Source: Ostrinia nubilalis (taxonomy: Eukaryota > Arthropoda > Insecta > Lepidoptera > Crambidae). Taken from it: 64,000 nt of DNA. The notes under the pieces are model-generated. The model was given only the letters and a program-made list of their open reading frames with translations, did not search any database and was not told where the DNA came from. The stretch spans positions 9,369,501 to 9,433,500 of the forward strand of contig NC_087093.1 in NCBI RefSeq assembly GCF_963855985.1. The letters run 5' to 3'. Every line of letters starts with the position of its first letter. Position 1 is the stretch's first letter. This document shows positions 25,768-38,096 of this stretch, one piece after another. The position numbers and the translations under genes are program-made.

Positions 25768-27222
25768 TTTGCCTCGCTTCCAGCACAGCCTTCAACATCA
25801 ACTGATGTCCTCCACCATGCCTCTGTCCACCACCGTCCACTATCACGACATTCTAAACACTACACTTCGTCATTTTTTAATACACTTCGTTTTAAACACA
25901 CGCATATTTGTCACACACACTGTAAAAAAAGAGCACTTAAAAAGTTTTGGTAAGTATTTTGTTCTGTTTACAATCCTATTTTGACCAGAAGAGAATACTA
26001 AAATTTACATTTCCACTGTTATTTGTTACCTACATTAAATCCACCCTTTATTCCAACTTCAGAATATTATTTTATCAAAATAGACTACATGTAAGGTTTC
26101 AGTAATTAGGTAGAAATTCCTAATTTGCGATACATATTAGCATGGAAAACATGGAAGAAAATATTATTTGATTTGTTTTAAAACTAAAACCCAAAGACCA
26201 AGTACGTTTCGTTCATTTTTGTGGAAGCGTTTGAGAAGATAAAAGAACTTAGATCGATTGCGATCTTGAAGACGTGTCTGACTACAGTAAAGTTTCATCT
26301 GATACTCGGACTGGAAACTTTTTTCCTAAGAGTAGGAGCCGATTCTCTGAGCTCAGTTTCAAAGCTGTAACTTGGTCGTCTATGGATGACTAAAATTTGT
26401 GAGCACAGTGTAGGTTCTACTTTTATTAACTAAAGGCACTGCAAACCGAAATTGAAAATTTTAAACCAATTAAAATAGTCCTAAATAAATAACAATGTCA
26501 ATGTCGAGCTTGGACAGTTTTTTAGAAAATGTTGTTTCAAATTACAGGGCAATTAAAATGTAAAAAAGTTTTTGTTAGTAATTAGCAAAATGCTGTTGAA
26601 GAATACTGAAACTAAACGAACATTTTAGATTTAACATGTTTAATTTTAGATTTCGTTTTAAATTATTTTGTGATGTTAAAATTTTCAATAGAAGCTAACG
26701 AAGTTTGTTAGTTTTAAAAACATGACTTGAGATAAATGTTGTCCTGCAATATTTTACTTAACTATAAGTGGGCGTTCAAATAACGATCCGTTTTACAGGT
26801 CCTTTTTAACGTAGGTATACGATTTTACTCAGCGATATACAGTAGAACGAGCGAGTCACACAAAATATTGTATTCAGTGCAGTGTGAACATTACCTCCGG
26901 TAGCTTAGATAGGTACAAACGATCCTGTAAAAACTGACTTTTTATGTGAACTAGCTCTTGCTACCTACCTAGTGACATATTGCTCACATAATGGCGCATA
27001 TTAATTACTTAGATGAGCTTACAAGTTTAATATTGTTCCCGCCTTAAACTAATGAGCGATGATCGGTCCTGCGGGATTAACTTAATTTAGCTGGAGTGTA
27101 TACGGTAGTAAAGGGCCGTGAAACTGATATTACAATATTATAGGGTAGCACAGAATCTGATACCTCGGATCGACAAGAAAGTTCCTGATTTACGAAACAA
27201 AGATCATGCTTTGTAATGAAAC
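25768..27222. other. Probable 5' leader side of the 25.7-kb exon, then no gene
   Basis: The first ~90 bp above the exon are GC-richer (GGACGGTGGTGGACAGAGG on the minus strand), consistent with 5' UTR. No TATA box, clear initiator or splice acceptor could be fixed. Beyond it only AT-rich DNA was seen. Confidence 0.35.
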
Positions 27223-27344
27223 TAAGGCTGGGTTGCACCATCTTACTTTAACTTTGACAAACGTCAAAAATCTGTCAAACACCATACAAAAATACCAGTT
27301 ATCGTTTTACCTAGTTACGGTCAAAATTAGGTGGTATCGTACTG
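27223..27344. mobile_element. Hairpin MITE, family 1, copy D
   Basis: It begins AAGGCTGGGTTGCACCATC and carries TTTGACAAACGTCAAAAATC and CATACAAAAATACCAG, as in copies A and B. The right end (GGTGGTATCGTACTG) is degenerate. Confidence 0.75.
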
Positions 27345-28133
27345 TAAAGAAGAAGTCTATCACGCTAAATGAAATTGTGTTGCAGAATATGATCGCTTCT
27401 TTACTGTATGTTTTGTAAGAACCTACCTATACATATACAAAACGACACGTTACTAAGCCTAAGACTGTACGTACGTACAACTTTTAAATAAATTTATAAA
27501 TGCACAATCTGTGAGCTTTGCAGCAAAAACTGATATGCGACTATTAATAAGTGGTAAGAAATTAAGAAAATAATCAACGCTAAACCAAGTTCTCAAGAGA
27601 GAAACTTCCAAAGTGACAATTACAGGGGCGAATAAAAGACCGGGCTGGAACAAACTTCACGCGAGGGTTAATTGCACCGCAGATCGTGCTGTTCTTTTGT
27701 ACACAAATAAACTCGGCTGGACTCGTAAACTTTTTGCTCGTAAACAAAATTAGAGATTGGCCGATACGGGGAATTTTAAGGCGACATAGATATAAAAATA
27801 TTTTCAGGAGCATGGCGGTATCCGCGACTTAGTCCGTATTGAAGTTGCAAGTTATTTCGTTTCATTTTTCATAAATACCATTGAAATTTTTACATTAATT
27901 TTATAAGTAACTAATATGCATTTAAATAATTCATTATCATTGTAGCATCTTATGAAAGTTGTAATTAGGGCGATTTTGCAACAAACATGTAATTCTGCCT
28001 TCAGCGGGACAGTCCATCCCAAAAAAAAAAAATGTAATTCTGATAATGTTTTCGTGGCCTAGATCTCACCTCAAACACAAAATAGGACCTCAAATTAGAT
28101 GATTTTGTAATTACTTTCTGTATTTATTTTAGA
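27345..28133. other. No gene recognised
   Basis: Two overlapping minus-strand frames (27459-27813) show no domain or splice logic. No repeat was recognised. Confidence 0.4.
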
Positions 28134-28322
28134 ACTAGCGGCCGCCCGAGACTTCGTTCACGTGGATCCCGTTTTACCCCCTTAGAGATGGAGTTTCGTA
28201 AAATCATTTCTTAGCGGATGCCTACGTCATACCTAACATCTACCTGCATGCCAAATTTCAGCCCGATCCATCCAGTGGTTTGGGCTGTGCGTTGATAGAT
28301 AGATCACTATGTCAGTCAGTTA
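28134..28322 (-). mobile_element. Helitron 3' end fragment
   Basis: Read on the minus strand it ends with the Helitron terminus GGGCGGCCGCTAG, preceded by GGATCCACGTGAACGAAG, matching the ends of the elements at 1704 and 37193. Upstream the sequence departs from that subfamily after about 60 bp (TTTCAGCCCGATCCATCC), so it is a related but distinct or truncated copy. Confidence 0.65.
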
Positions 28323-31300
28323 GTCACCTTAGATTTATATATGTTCAGATATTATTTATACCAGTTTGTAGAGGGAAATGGGAACAAGAACCTTTAGTTT
28401 ACTTTAGTTAATGTAAAAATAAATTATGGCGAAGGTAGTCGCTATTTTTAGGTCGTTGTCAGGTGTCAGCAGCAGCGCAGACATGCCGAAACGGTCGTTT
28501 TTCAATAGCTTATATTGACAAGTCACTATTTAGCAATGCTGGTAATACGCAAGTTACCGACATTTGTAGATGATCTTTAGAATTTTATTAGCAGTCTATT
28601 TTTTACTAACGAATAATAATAAAAATGGTAAACTAGCACGCCCTGGCTTTGGACTGGCCTTTTCTCCCTGCTCTCACATTCACAGACGGTGGTTTCAGAT
28701 GCGATGCGTTGCGTTGTCACATGCCTGATAAAGAGTCCGAGATATATCTGTTTAATCTTTTCCAAACGATGTATAGCTACAGCACACATTAATAATGCAG
28801 AGCAATGTGAACAAAGGATAAAATAACAAAAGGCAAAAAACCTGTTGCCATAATCTTCTGAAATATTATAACGTATGCTCCGTTTTCCCTTTGGTTTTAA
28901 ATAAAAATTGTTTACGCTCTAGGTCTGAAAACGAGATCCCAGAACTCATAGATTTTATCGTGTATGTGTGCTTGGCCTAGCCGATGGAGGTTAGAGAAAA
29001 ATGGTGGAGTGTGTTCCCCAGGGTGATTTTCACAGAGAAATATACAAAGCCACATTTAAATGATAACTACGGTTATCGAAGCTTTCGATCAGTGTTACAA
29101 GCACGTTGAAAGCATTTTAAATGGCTTTCATTTAAGTCGCAGAAATGGTTTAACTTTAGTGATTAGCCGTGTTTAACGAAAACTTTCATATTCGGGTACA
29201 TTTAAAGTAATTATGTAATAAGGAATTATATGGCTTATGATGATATAAATAAAAGTATTAGCTAAAAATAATATAGAATTCATACGTGAGTATAATATTA
29301 TCCCCCAAAATCCGCTCCCGATTCAGTTACTGCGAATGAATATTTATGCCGGTCAGCCGCGCCAAACCAAATGCTAAGCTGAATGTTGTTTAGTCATTAA
29401 CCGCAAATCCAGTCAGCAGATGAGCCCAGCGTTTTGCATGTCATGTATTAAGCTTCCTTAATTTCAGGCCGGCTCCCTGGAGTAAAGCAAACTCGGGCAA
29501 AAAACCCAGAGGCGATGCGAGCGCGCTCTAGTTGAGCATAAATTAAACGCCTCGACGCTTTTCACACAAATTAAAAGCGAAATAAATTCGTGTACCTGTT
29601 TACGGAAGCTACTGTCAAGGTTCCGTACGGAATTACTGGTGTTTCGTCCGGGCATAGAATTGGTGGTCATTTATAAAATTGGACGAACACGTCGCGTGAC
29701 TCAGCAACGAGGCGTTGCCAAAGCCTGTGACGACACACGCGCCGCTAATAGCGGATTGCCGCACAAAGACATGTGTCCGGCTAAAAGGAATCCGACCTGA
29801 TAGTGTACCATTTAAGGAAAGCCTATAGTGATAATCGACTTTTTTATATGTGGAGAGCAAAGCTGAAAATACTGAATAGCTACTCTGGAAGCTCTGGATT
29901 ATTTTGAACGGAGAAGCTAATAGGGAGAGGCATAAAATAAATACCTATAAATGAAGCGTAAATTAATAGAGTCATAAAATACTACGTATGCTTCATTAAT
30001 ATGTGCTTGAAAAAGATTTTCAGCGTAATTGACCCGCTGTCGTCTCGCATATGTAGTTCATTTTCGAATTGTCCAAAACAATAAATTAACTAGTAAGTAG
30101 GTATAGCTAGCTGGGTTATAAATATATAGATGATACATTTTAATTGAAGCTGTCACAGCTTATGATGTTATCAAAACAGCGAAAATCCTACTGGAGCGTC
30201 ATCGTCACGGCATTATTACGCTCTATTTTGTTGGAGAACTAGTTACTAGTTTTACTAGTTATGTGAAACTTTATCTATTAAATGCGCGCGGAACTGTTGG
30301 ACTTTGTAGAGATATTTCGTGTAGGAAAGATGTTATTTCCCATAAATGAAGAAATAATATTTTGGTCAAATGACAAAGTGTGAAAAGTGCGAGTCGAAGA
30401 GTCTAAATGTTTGATGAGTTTCAAGGTTTTAGGTCTACCCCGTATGCTCATACAAAACCATATATTTTTAATTTTAAATTGTAGGTTGTTGTTTTTGTCG
30501 ATGGCTACTAATTTGCAGGTGTCAGTAGTGTCCTGCTTTCTTGATATTAGTTGAAAGTATCCAATTATGAAAGAATTCGTAGGTAGGTACTATTCTAATA
30601 TCTCCGATGGAATTAGTATCAGATAATATTCGACAGAATGCGCTGTCTCTTGACACTGCGGTCGCCAAAGGTCACAGTTTATGGCAGGTTGAGATGAAAA
30701 GCCTAGTTCGATTTGTTTACGTAAGCGTTGTGATTTCTGTTTCGGAAAAGCGACTGTAACTTATACGAGTTTCCTCGGAAAAGCAAATTACTAAGAGTGT
30801 CCGAAGTTAGTTTGGTAAAATAAAATGAACCATAAAAAACCAAAGTACGCTTCAAGCTGGCTGAAGTTAAGCTGTCTTTTGAAATGGCTTTAAACCAAAG
30901 TCATTATATCAGCAGCCGCAACTCCTAATTTGTCTTTTGTAGCAAGAAGATCCCTGAGACAAGAGCCATTGAGTAAATTGCAAGTAATGAACCTCTATGT
31001 GAAACAGCTTCTCTGTGTAACACTTATTTTAAGCTTCCGTCGTGGTAGTTTATTTTTATTTTTACAGCTTTATTCTATCCAAGTAATATTTTAAATACAG
31101 AAATGCTTTAAAATAATCGGCTACAATTTTTATCACAGAGCTACGAAATCTGTAGTCGTGCAAAGGTTACTACGATTCTCGTAGCAGGTGCTACAAAATG
31201 CGTAGCGACTACGAAAACCGGCCATTACTGTTCACCCAGGTATCTTTGCAGGTACTTGAGTGTGATTGTGGGGAGCCATAAATCTTCATTCCACACCAGA

Positions 31301-33440
31301 AGGTCCATTAGACGTAATTACAATTTAAGTAAATACCGGTCCGCCAACAACTAAAGGAGTTTACCAAATTAAAGATTTATTTAATCTGGATAGTGGTTTC
31401 GGATTATTTACAAAGGTTGACTTTTGATATAAATAGAACCTTTACGGATAGAATACATGAAACGTCTATATAATTATATAATTTAATAGAGTAGTTTTTT
31501 TTAAATCCGTGCTAGCAGATGTAAATATTCTCTTGAAGAATTAATTGAATTCAAAACAACATCATCATAAAGGAGTTCCCAGTTTATGAAAAGTTTATTC
31601 ATATAAAAATGTTGCGCTTCCCTCAGCAAATATCAATATCGCAGAGGGATGTTCGGGGTTTTGCAATTCTAAAAGGTATAAAACAGAATGTGAGTTTGAC
31701 TGTCTATCGTCCCGGCTATAAACTCTCCAACTGTTTCACGTAATAACATAAAATTCGGGAACAAAAAACGTTATTGTAGGGTCTGCGTTCACTATGAATC
31801 GATGCGTAGGCTTCTACGCAGAACGATTTTGATATATTGGCCTTTTTGTCTTTCTTATTTGCAGGTGCTCCAGTAGGGTAATTCAAGTGCAATCTGTCAT
31901 TTCAATCTATTCTATTTGTCATTTAGCTTGTTTAATCTGTGCTGAATAAAGTGCACAATATTTAAGCAGGATATGGTTGCACGCGGATTTTTAGAGAGTT
32001 AAATCTTTTGGCCAATAGAAAACGTCATAATAGTTATTATATGAACTGGGATTGGTCAATGACTTTTGAAATTAAAATCCGATGGCCTGAAAAAATCGGT
32101 TTTCCAACAAACGTCAGTTACGCGCAAGGAGGTTTAGCTATTTATCCATCGAAGTTAATAAGGGAGAAGACATAAGACTAATTTTATTATTTGCCTGCCG
32201 CGACCCGGTTTTTACGAACAATGACGATGACGAACGATGAACCAGTAACGAGGAGCACACTTAGCAATGCTTCCAGGTTGCGCCTCGGTATCAATTAAGT
32301 AACATTTTCCGTTAAGTTTACTTTATGGCCAACTAAAGGACTTTTGCCGTCTCCATGGACAAACTCGAAGTATGATAACTACAGTCATTGTCAAAATTTT
32401 GCACTGCCATTGCCGCTGGATACCATATATCGCTACTATATTCATAGATAATAGACTTTCAGTAAATCGTCAAAATTGACATTGTTTTTTAAATAACAAC
32501 AAATGGTATGAATTTTTAAATGTGATATTTTTATAAAGGTAAGTCCCCAAAACAACATTTGATAGCCTATTTTCTTTCGTTGGCATCTAAGTTCCTGTTT
32601 TCTACATATATGTTACTACTACCTATTGGATAAGTAACTAAGAACTTTGTCGTTTATTCCATGTGAACAAAATCCCTAAAAGCCCATTTGTAATAATATT
32701 CTTACTAAACACTGCTGAAAAAGGACTAAACTTCTGAGCTATGAACGTATAATCCAATAGCATTAAGTAGGTAGGTACGTATAGCGACGTTGGAACTTGA
32801 TATAGAAGTTAGCTGTTTTATATTTTTTTTCACAGCAGAAATCTTAATATCTGATCGTACGTATTGTCTTTTAAAATATTACATTTGCCTAAATAAAAAT
32901 AACCGACCTGCTGCTTATGTAAATTATAATTATTTATAACCCTACTTACAATGCATAACAATCATAATTAGGTATTATAACCCTACCTATCAATGCATAA
33001 CAATCCTAAGATAGTTTGGCGTATAAGTAGGTAGGTAGGTAGGGCTACGGCTAACGGCCTACTATCTAGGCCGAAGGTGGAAGCGATCGACCCGGAAATA
33101 TTCTCAACCATCTCAACTATCATAATATGTATTTAGAACAGTCCCTCCTTACCAATGATATTATAGATAACACCATTGCTCCTTACCATCAATGCAATCG
33201 AGCAGACAAAGGACATTGATAAAAATCGCCCTAAGATTTTCAAAGACTTAGTATGTACCATAATTTTATGTATATTTTATTTATTTACTTGCAAGTGTCC
33301 AAACCTATCGGACAAGTTGCAGTTCGAAAAAATATTTTAAAAGTATTTAAACGAAATCAAAGTCACCGACATATTGACAGAGCAGAGACAGAGATGCGCT
33401 TTTTTAATTCGATTTATGTAAATAATGGTATGATCGATTA
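28323..33440. other. No gene recognised; one tandem duplication
   Basis: Five kilobases with no supportable exon. At 32936-33009 a unit of about 40 bp containing ATGCATAACAATC and ATAACCCTAC is present twice in tandem. At 31140-31210 the word CTACGA or its complement recurs several times. The frames at 29464-29860 lack any motif. Confidence 0.4.
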
Positions 33441-33730
33441 GACTAGAGTGTAATCATTAGACCTTTAGACGGGCGCAGATCCGCCGCGCCCGCAGCGCTT
33501 CAGTGGATTATTGCATTTTATGTATATTTAATCACATTTATTTACCTACATTTACATATTTACTCTTTTCTTTAAGTGTAGACACTGTTTATGTATAAGT
33601 CCACTATTGCATGCCGTGGCAACCTATAATTAAGGCAGCACTTAGATTAAGTTAAATACGTTGTAAATATTGATTGTCTTCCAGTGTATGTCTTGTTGGT
33701 TGTCCTATTAAATAAATAAAATAAATATTT
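33441..33730 (+). mobile_element. Probable LINE 3' untranslated fragment
   Basis: The stretch ends with TTGTTGGTTGTCCTATTAAA and an AAAT-rich tail, the same end as at 13345-13378. A GC-rich start (GCCGCGCCCGCAGCGC) and words such as GCATGCCGTGGCAACC look like a retroelement 3' UTR. No reverse transcriptase frame remains. Confidence 0.45.
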
Positions 33731-34050
33731 ATAGCAACACAATGTTTAAAAATAAAAATTTTCAAAAACGATCAATTTAATCGATTATGTCTATTCTAAA
33801 TGGACATCCCTATTTGTTAGTCAAATTGTCATTCACTCGCATCACCTTTTCTCTCTCACTCACTCTTGCTGTGTTGCTGTCTTGCTTGATCCTTCTTTGT
33901 GATTCGTTTGTGTTTTAGCTTTTATTTTCGGAACTTTATTAACTACAAACTTGGCTATTCAAACGGACTCTGATTGATTGCAATAACGACATACTCAGCC
34001 TGGGATTTACTGTTTTTGTGTGGCTCGGCCAAGGCTCGGCTGGTGGTTCT

Positions 34051-36524
34051 ATGGTGTTAGAAAATGAGCAACTTAATTATACACAACAATGGGCAGCACC
34101 TCGATCGGTAAGTACCTACATTTTGCTCTGCAATCTTATGAATAAGTACTAGCCTTGCCAAACTTCTGAATTGCCATTCTCATGGCGGGTTGTCTTGAAA
34201 TGAATGTTCCGCTATTATCTGTGGTTCAACCCTGGACAGTGTGGACAGCCAGGCCCGATTCGATTGTAAGAAACTAGTCGATGGTACAGCGCAATGGAGG
34301 CATGAGCGAAACAACAATTATGTTGACAATCCAGCTGGTTTTGGTGTAAATCTAAGGAATTATTTACTTTGACACTATCTCCCTGCTCTCAATGAAAGCT
34401 TGTTTTGTTTTGTTTTTTGGAACTAAGACTACTAGATTATTATTTTTTGTAACTAAGTTTGTAACACGTCATAATTAATTATTATAACAACAATGCTTAT
34501 TTACTAAAGCTGTTTAACCCTACCCTCTGACCCAAAATTCTACTAACAGCACATAATATTGAATTATCATTTTTTTTATGGTTTGCGGCTCAATTTATTC
34601 AACGCACAGGAGTATGTGTGGCATGGCATGCAATGAATCTATTTATTTTTACAGGTTACAGCTCATGATCTTATATGCACAACATGTTGGACCCAAGCCC
34701 AAGATACAACACAAATGCATCTACTTCAAATCTTAGCAGAAAATGTGTGCTTTGCAGTAGAACACTAGAGCCTAGAACACGTTCACATCAGCTCATGTCC
34801 CTGAGAACTAACACTCAACATCATATTAACATCAGGAACATAATTGTGGAACGACTAACTCCATTAGAGGTAATGCACGCTAAAGTCCTTATTTAATAAA
34901 ATGTTATTGGCTATACAATCAGTCTAATTCTTGTAAAGTTATTGGTTTCTGTAAATTAATACTAAAATAAAATAATTTAAGTGCGGGACATTAAAAAACT
35001 GATAATTTTTTTAAACTTATTTCTAATTATTATTATTTTTAAACAGGTTACTGCAAATGACTACATCTGTGGGGCTTGTCACTCATTATTGCAAAGAGAT
35101 ACCACACCTACTTCACAAGACTCTCCAGATATGCCAACCGGTGCCCCGGTAGGTCACCAACAAGTTTGTGTTGGATGTGGTTGTTCATTATTGCGAACTT
35201 GAAGTCATTGTTTGGATACAGAGAATAATCAAGATATATTAAACATTGTTCGAAATTGGATTCAACCCAGAGAGGTAAGAGCCCTGCCAGTTTTATAATA
35301 CATAAAAATAATTATGCCGGTTTATTATAATAATAAAAAAGGTTTTTTCCGAATCAGCCTTCCCATCCTTCAACTCCTTCCATTGCTTTCAATCTGCCAC
35401 TACTCTCATCCATACAGGTTATACAGGGTGGAAACGATAAGTGATCTCACTCGATTATTTCTAAACTACACAAGATATCGAAAAACTGGTTACTCATCCT
35501 GAAAGTGCTTCACGAGCTCTTTCTAACGGTATCAGTAAATAGTTACAGAATTAACTGGATCTATCCGAAAATTCAATGTTTTCAGCCTCCATACTAAATG
35601 TATGCCAGCCACACAATATTAAAAGTGTTATAGATCACTTATCGTTTCCACCCTGTATAATACAAATAGACTTATATTATTAAAATATTGCAATATTATT
35701 ACTTACATAATATTAAACATAATTTTTACTATTATAAAGCCAGTTAAAAATTCCCTGAGCCAAATAAACTCAGTAAAGTTTTATTTATACTTCCTGCATA
35801 ACAACAGACTACTCTTTTAAACTACCACTATTCTCACTCTCAATCCTCGTTCCTCATTCATCCCTTTCGTTTCCTCCATAGACCAATCATTCCTCATCAT
35901 TCAGCGTTCAAATCATAAATTATCTTTCATCACTCATCTTACTATTCCGTTACACACAAAAGTCGTTAATCCTATATAAATATTGCTCTTCTTATTGTTG
36001 AACTGTGAATCTGATGTTTTATTTTATTTTCAGATTCGTCCTTCAGATCTTCTTTGCCATAGATACTATCAGAGAGCACGAATTACTACAGTTGGTGCTT
36101 ATTTAATGAAGCTGAGGACCGGTGATTCAGATGACAGAATAGCTACATTACTTGGCATTTCAAGGAGTACTCTTACAAAATATGTAATGAAAGCACGCAG
36201 TATGATGGAGGAACATTTCGTACCAGCACATTTAGGGTTACAACATATTAGTAGAGAGGAAGTAGCCCAAAGAAACCTTTATGTTCCAGTCTCTTTTCGG
36301 GAAGCCAGGAAACGATTTACCACAAAGAAAGGCTATTGTCATCATGGATGGTACATACATACATTTATGTGCAAAAAAGTAGCAATTATGCATACCAAAA
36401 AAAAACTTATTCCCTATACAAATATCGGAATCTCGTTAAACCATTTATGGTACTTTGTTGTGATGGCGACATCATTGATGTATTGGGCCCATATTTAATA
36501 GAAAATGTAGAACATGACCATTAA
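34051..36524 (+). pseudogene. IS5/ISL2EU-like DDE transposase gene, broken
   Basis: Four exon-like blocks with GT-AG borders in phase 0 can be read. A is 34051-34107 (MVLENEQLNYTQQW...), B is 34655-34869, C is 35047-35274 and D starts at 36034. B and C both begin VTA-x-D-x-x-C-x2-C and later have CV-x-C-x(3-4)-L, a zinc-binding module. D begins IRPSDLLC and carries a helix-turn-helix-like segment (DDRIATLLGISRSTLTKYV). After a frameshift near 36325 it reads IMDGTYIHLC, then LVKPFMVLCCDG and IIDVLGPY, the start of a DDE core as in ISL2EU/PIF-Harbinger-type transposases. Breaks: B is one base short of a multiple of three and changes frame inside; C has an in-frame TGA at 35200; the rest of the catalytic domain after ENVEHDH is missing. 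A MITE sits in the C-D intron. The family name is from motif recognition and is moderately sure. Confidence 0.6.
35419..35660. mobile_element. 242-bp MITE with perfect 29-bp TIRs
   Basis: The termini 35419-35447 and 35632-35660 are exact inverted copies starting TTATACAGGGTGGAAACG. TA at both edges suggests a TA target duplication. The interior has no coding capacity. It lies inside the putative intron between blocks C and D of the transposase pseudogene, so it inserted after or alongside that gene's decay. Confidence 0.85.
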
Positions 36525-36784
36525 TAAATAATAAGTACCTACATACGTATTTTCATTTATACCTACATAACTGCCTACTTACCCTTGGGTCGGAATAAAG
36601 ATATTTTTGGATTTAAATGTAAGTAAAATATATTAACTTCTTTTTAAAAAATGTTTGGCTTTTCCGTAGGCATTCCTATTTTTCCAATACGCAAAGTTCT
36701 ATTTGCTGCTATTCATACGGTTTGACAAAGGGGTTCTTTATCGATCTACGATTTAAAGTGTAATTAAGACGTCTCTCCTACATA

Positions 36785-37146
36785 TCTATACCTACTTATA
36801 ATAAATCTGTAGAGAGGTCAATTCTGTACATGAAATATAATTTTCAAAATAACTATCAGGGGGTGATACTGATGCCAAAAATGCAATCAGTAAAATTTTT
36901 GTCTGTCTGTCTGTCCGTCTGTATGTTCCTTATAGAAACAAAAACTACTCGACGGATTTTAACGAAACTTGGTACAATTATTCTTCATACTCCTGGGCAG
37001 GTTATAGTATACTTAGGAATTCTCACGGGAACAGGAATTAGCGGGAAAATCCTTTTGTATGAAAAATCTAAACCGCTTAAGTTAGACGCTTTAAATTTCG
37101 CACGTAGGTACTTTAGTAAACTAATTCCCACGGGAACGGGAATTCG
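36785..37146 (+). mobile_element. Helitron, 3'-truncated copy
   Basis: Same family as 1704-2304; it begins TCTATACCTACTTATAATAA and stops being similar after CGGGAATTCG. It lacks the CTAG end. It is nearly identical, in inverse orientation, to the 5' two-thirds of the element at 37193-37770. Open frames on both strands here are mirror images produced by this duplication. Confidence 0.78.
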
Positions 37147-37192
37147 CATTATTATACATATAATTCTTGACAATAAATAGTTTTATTAGCAA

Positions 37193-37770
37193 CTAGCGGC
37201 CGCCCGCGACTTCGTACGCGTGGATCCCGTTTTACCCCCTTCATCTATCTTACCCGGTTTAGATTTTTTCGTTCCAATGTTTTTTCCCGTTCACGTGGGA
37301 ATTTTGCAATATCCTGTTGTAACTAAGCTTTAAGTTTATTAAGATACCTACATGTCAAATTTCAAGCGTCTAACTAAAGCGGTTTAGATTTTTCATACAA
37401 AGGGATTTTCCCACGAATTCCAGTTCCCGTGGGAATTAGTTTACTAAAGTACCTACGTGCGAAATTTAAAGCGTCTAACTTAAGCGGTTTAGATTTTTCA
37501 TACAAAAGGATTTTCCCGCTAATTCCTGTTCCCGTGAGAATTCCTAAGTATACTATAACCTGCCCAGGAGTATGAAGAATAATTGTACCAAGTTTCGTTA
37601 AAATCCGTCGAGTAGTTTTTGTTTCTATAAGGAACATACAGACAGACAGACAGACAAAAATTTTACTGATTGCATTTTTGGCATCAGTATCACCCCCTGA
37701 TAGTTATTTTGAAAATATATTTCATGTACAGAGTTGACCTCTCTACAGATTTATTATAAGTACCTATAGA
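37193..37770 (-). mobile_element. Full-length non-autonomous Helitron
   Basis: On the minus strand it runs from a TCTATAGGTACTTATAATAA start to a CGGGCGGCCGCTAG end, about 578 bp, without terminal inverted repeats or coding capacity. It faces the truncated copy to its left across 46 bp. Confidence 0.8.
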
Positions 37771-37870
37771 AGATAGAAAATGGAAATGTACTTCTGTTAT
37801 ATGCTAATAACCTCAAAATCTGAAGCATTTTTCCTATTGTAACGAATCTCCCGCTTATCCGTGCTTTAAG

Positions 37871-38082
37871 TATCTACACTAATATTATAAAGAGGAAAAC
37901 TTTGTTTGTTTGGTTGTAATGAATAGACTATTGGACCGTTTTTATTAAATTCTTTCACCATTCGAAAGCTACATTATCCACGAGTAACAGGCTAAATTTT
38001 ATTTTGGAAAATAATAGGGTTCCGTAAAATATGTAGGTACCTAATGTAGGCCACGCGCGCGAAGCCGCGAGCGAAAAGCTAG
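37871..38082 (+). mobile_element. Short non-autonomous Helitron, second family
   Basis: Starts TATCTACACTAATATTATAA and ends CGAAGCCGCGAGCGAAAAGC followed by TAG, i.e. a CTAG terminus with a GC-rich hairpin before it. The element at 41225-41430 has the same start and end words. It ends only 14 bp before the P-like element. Confidence 0.7.
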
Positions 38083-38096
38083 TGGAGTATAAGGTG

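Noticed and set aside
36830..37637. Pair of similar 87-116-codon proteins on opposite strands
   Set aside because: They are mirror readings of two inverted Helitron copies and share no protein motif; the similarity comes from the DNA repeat.
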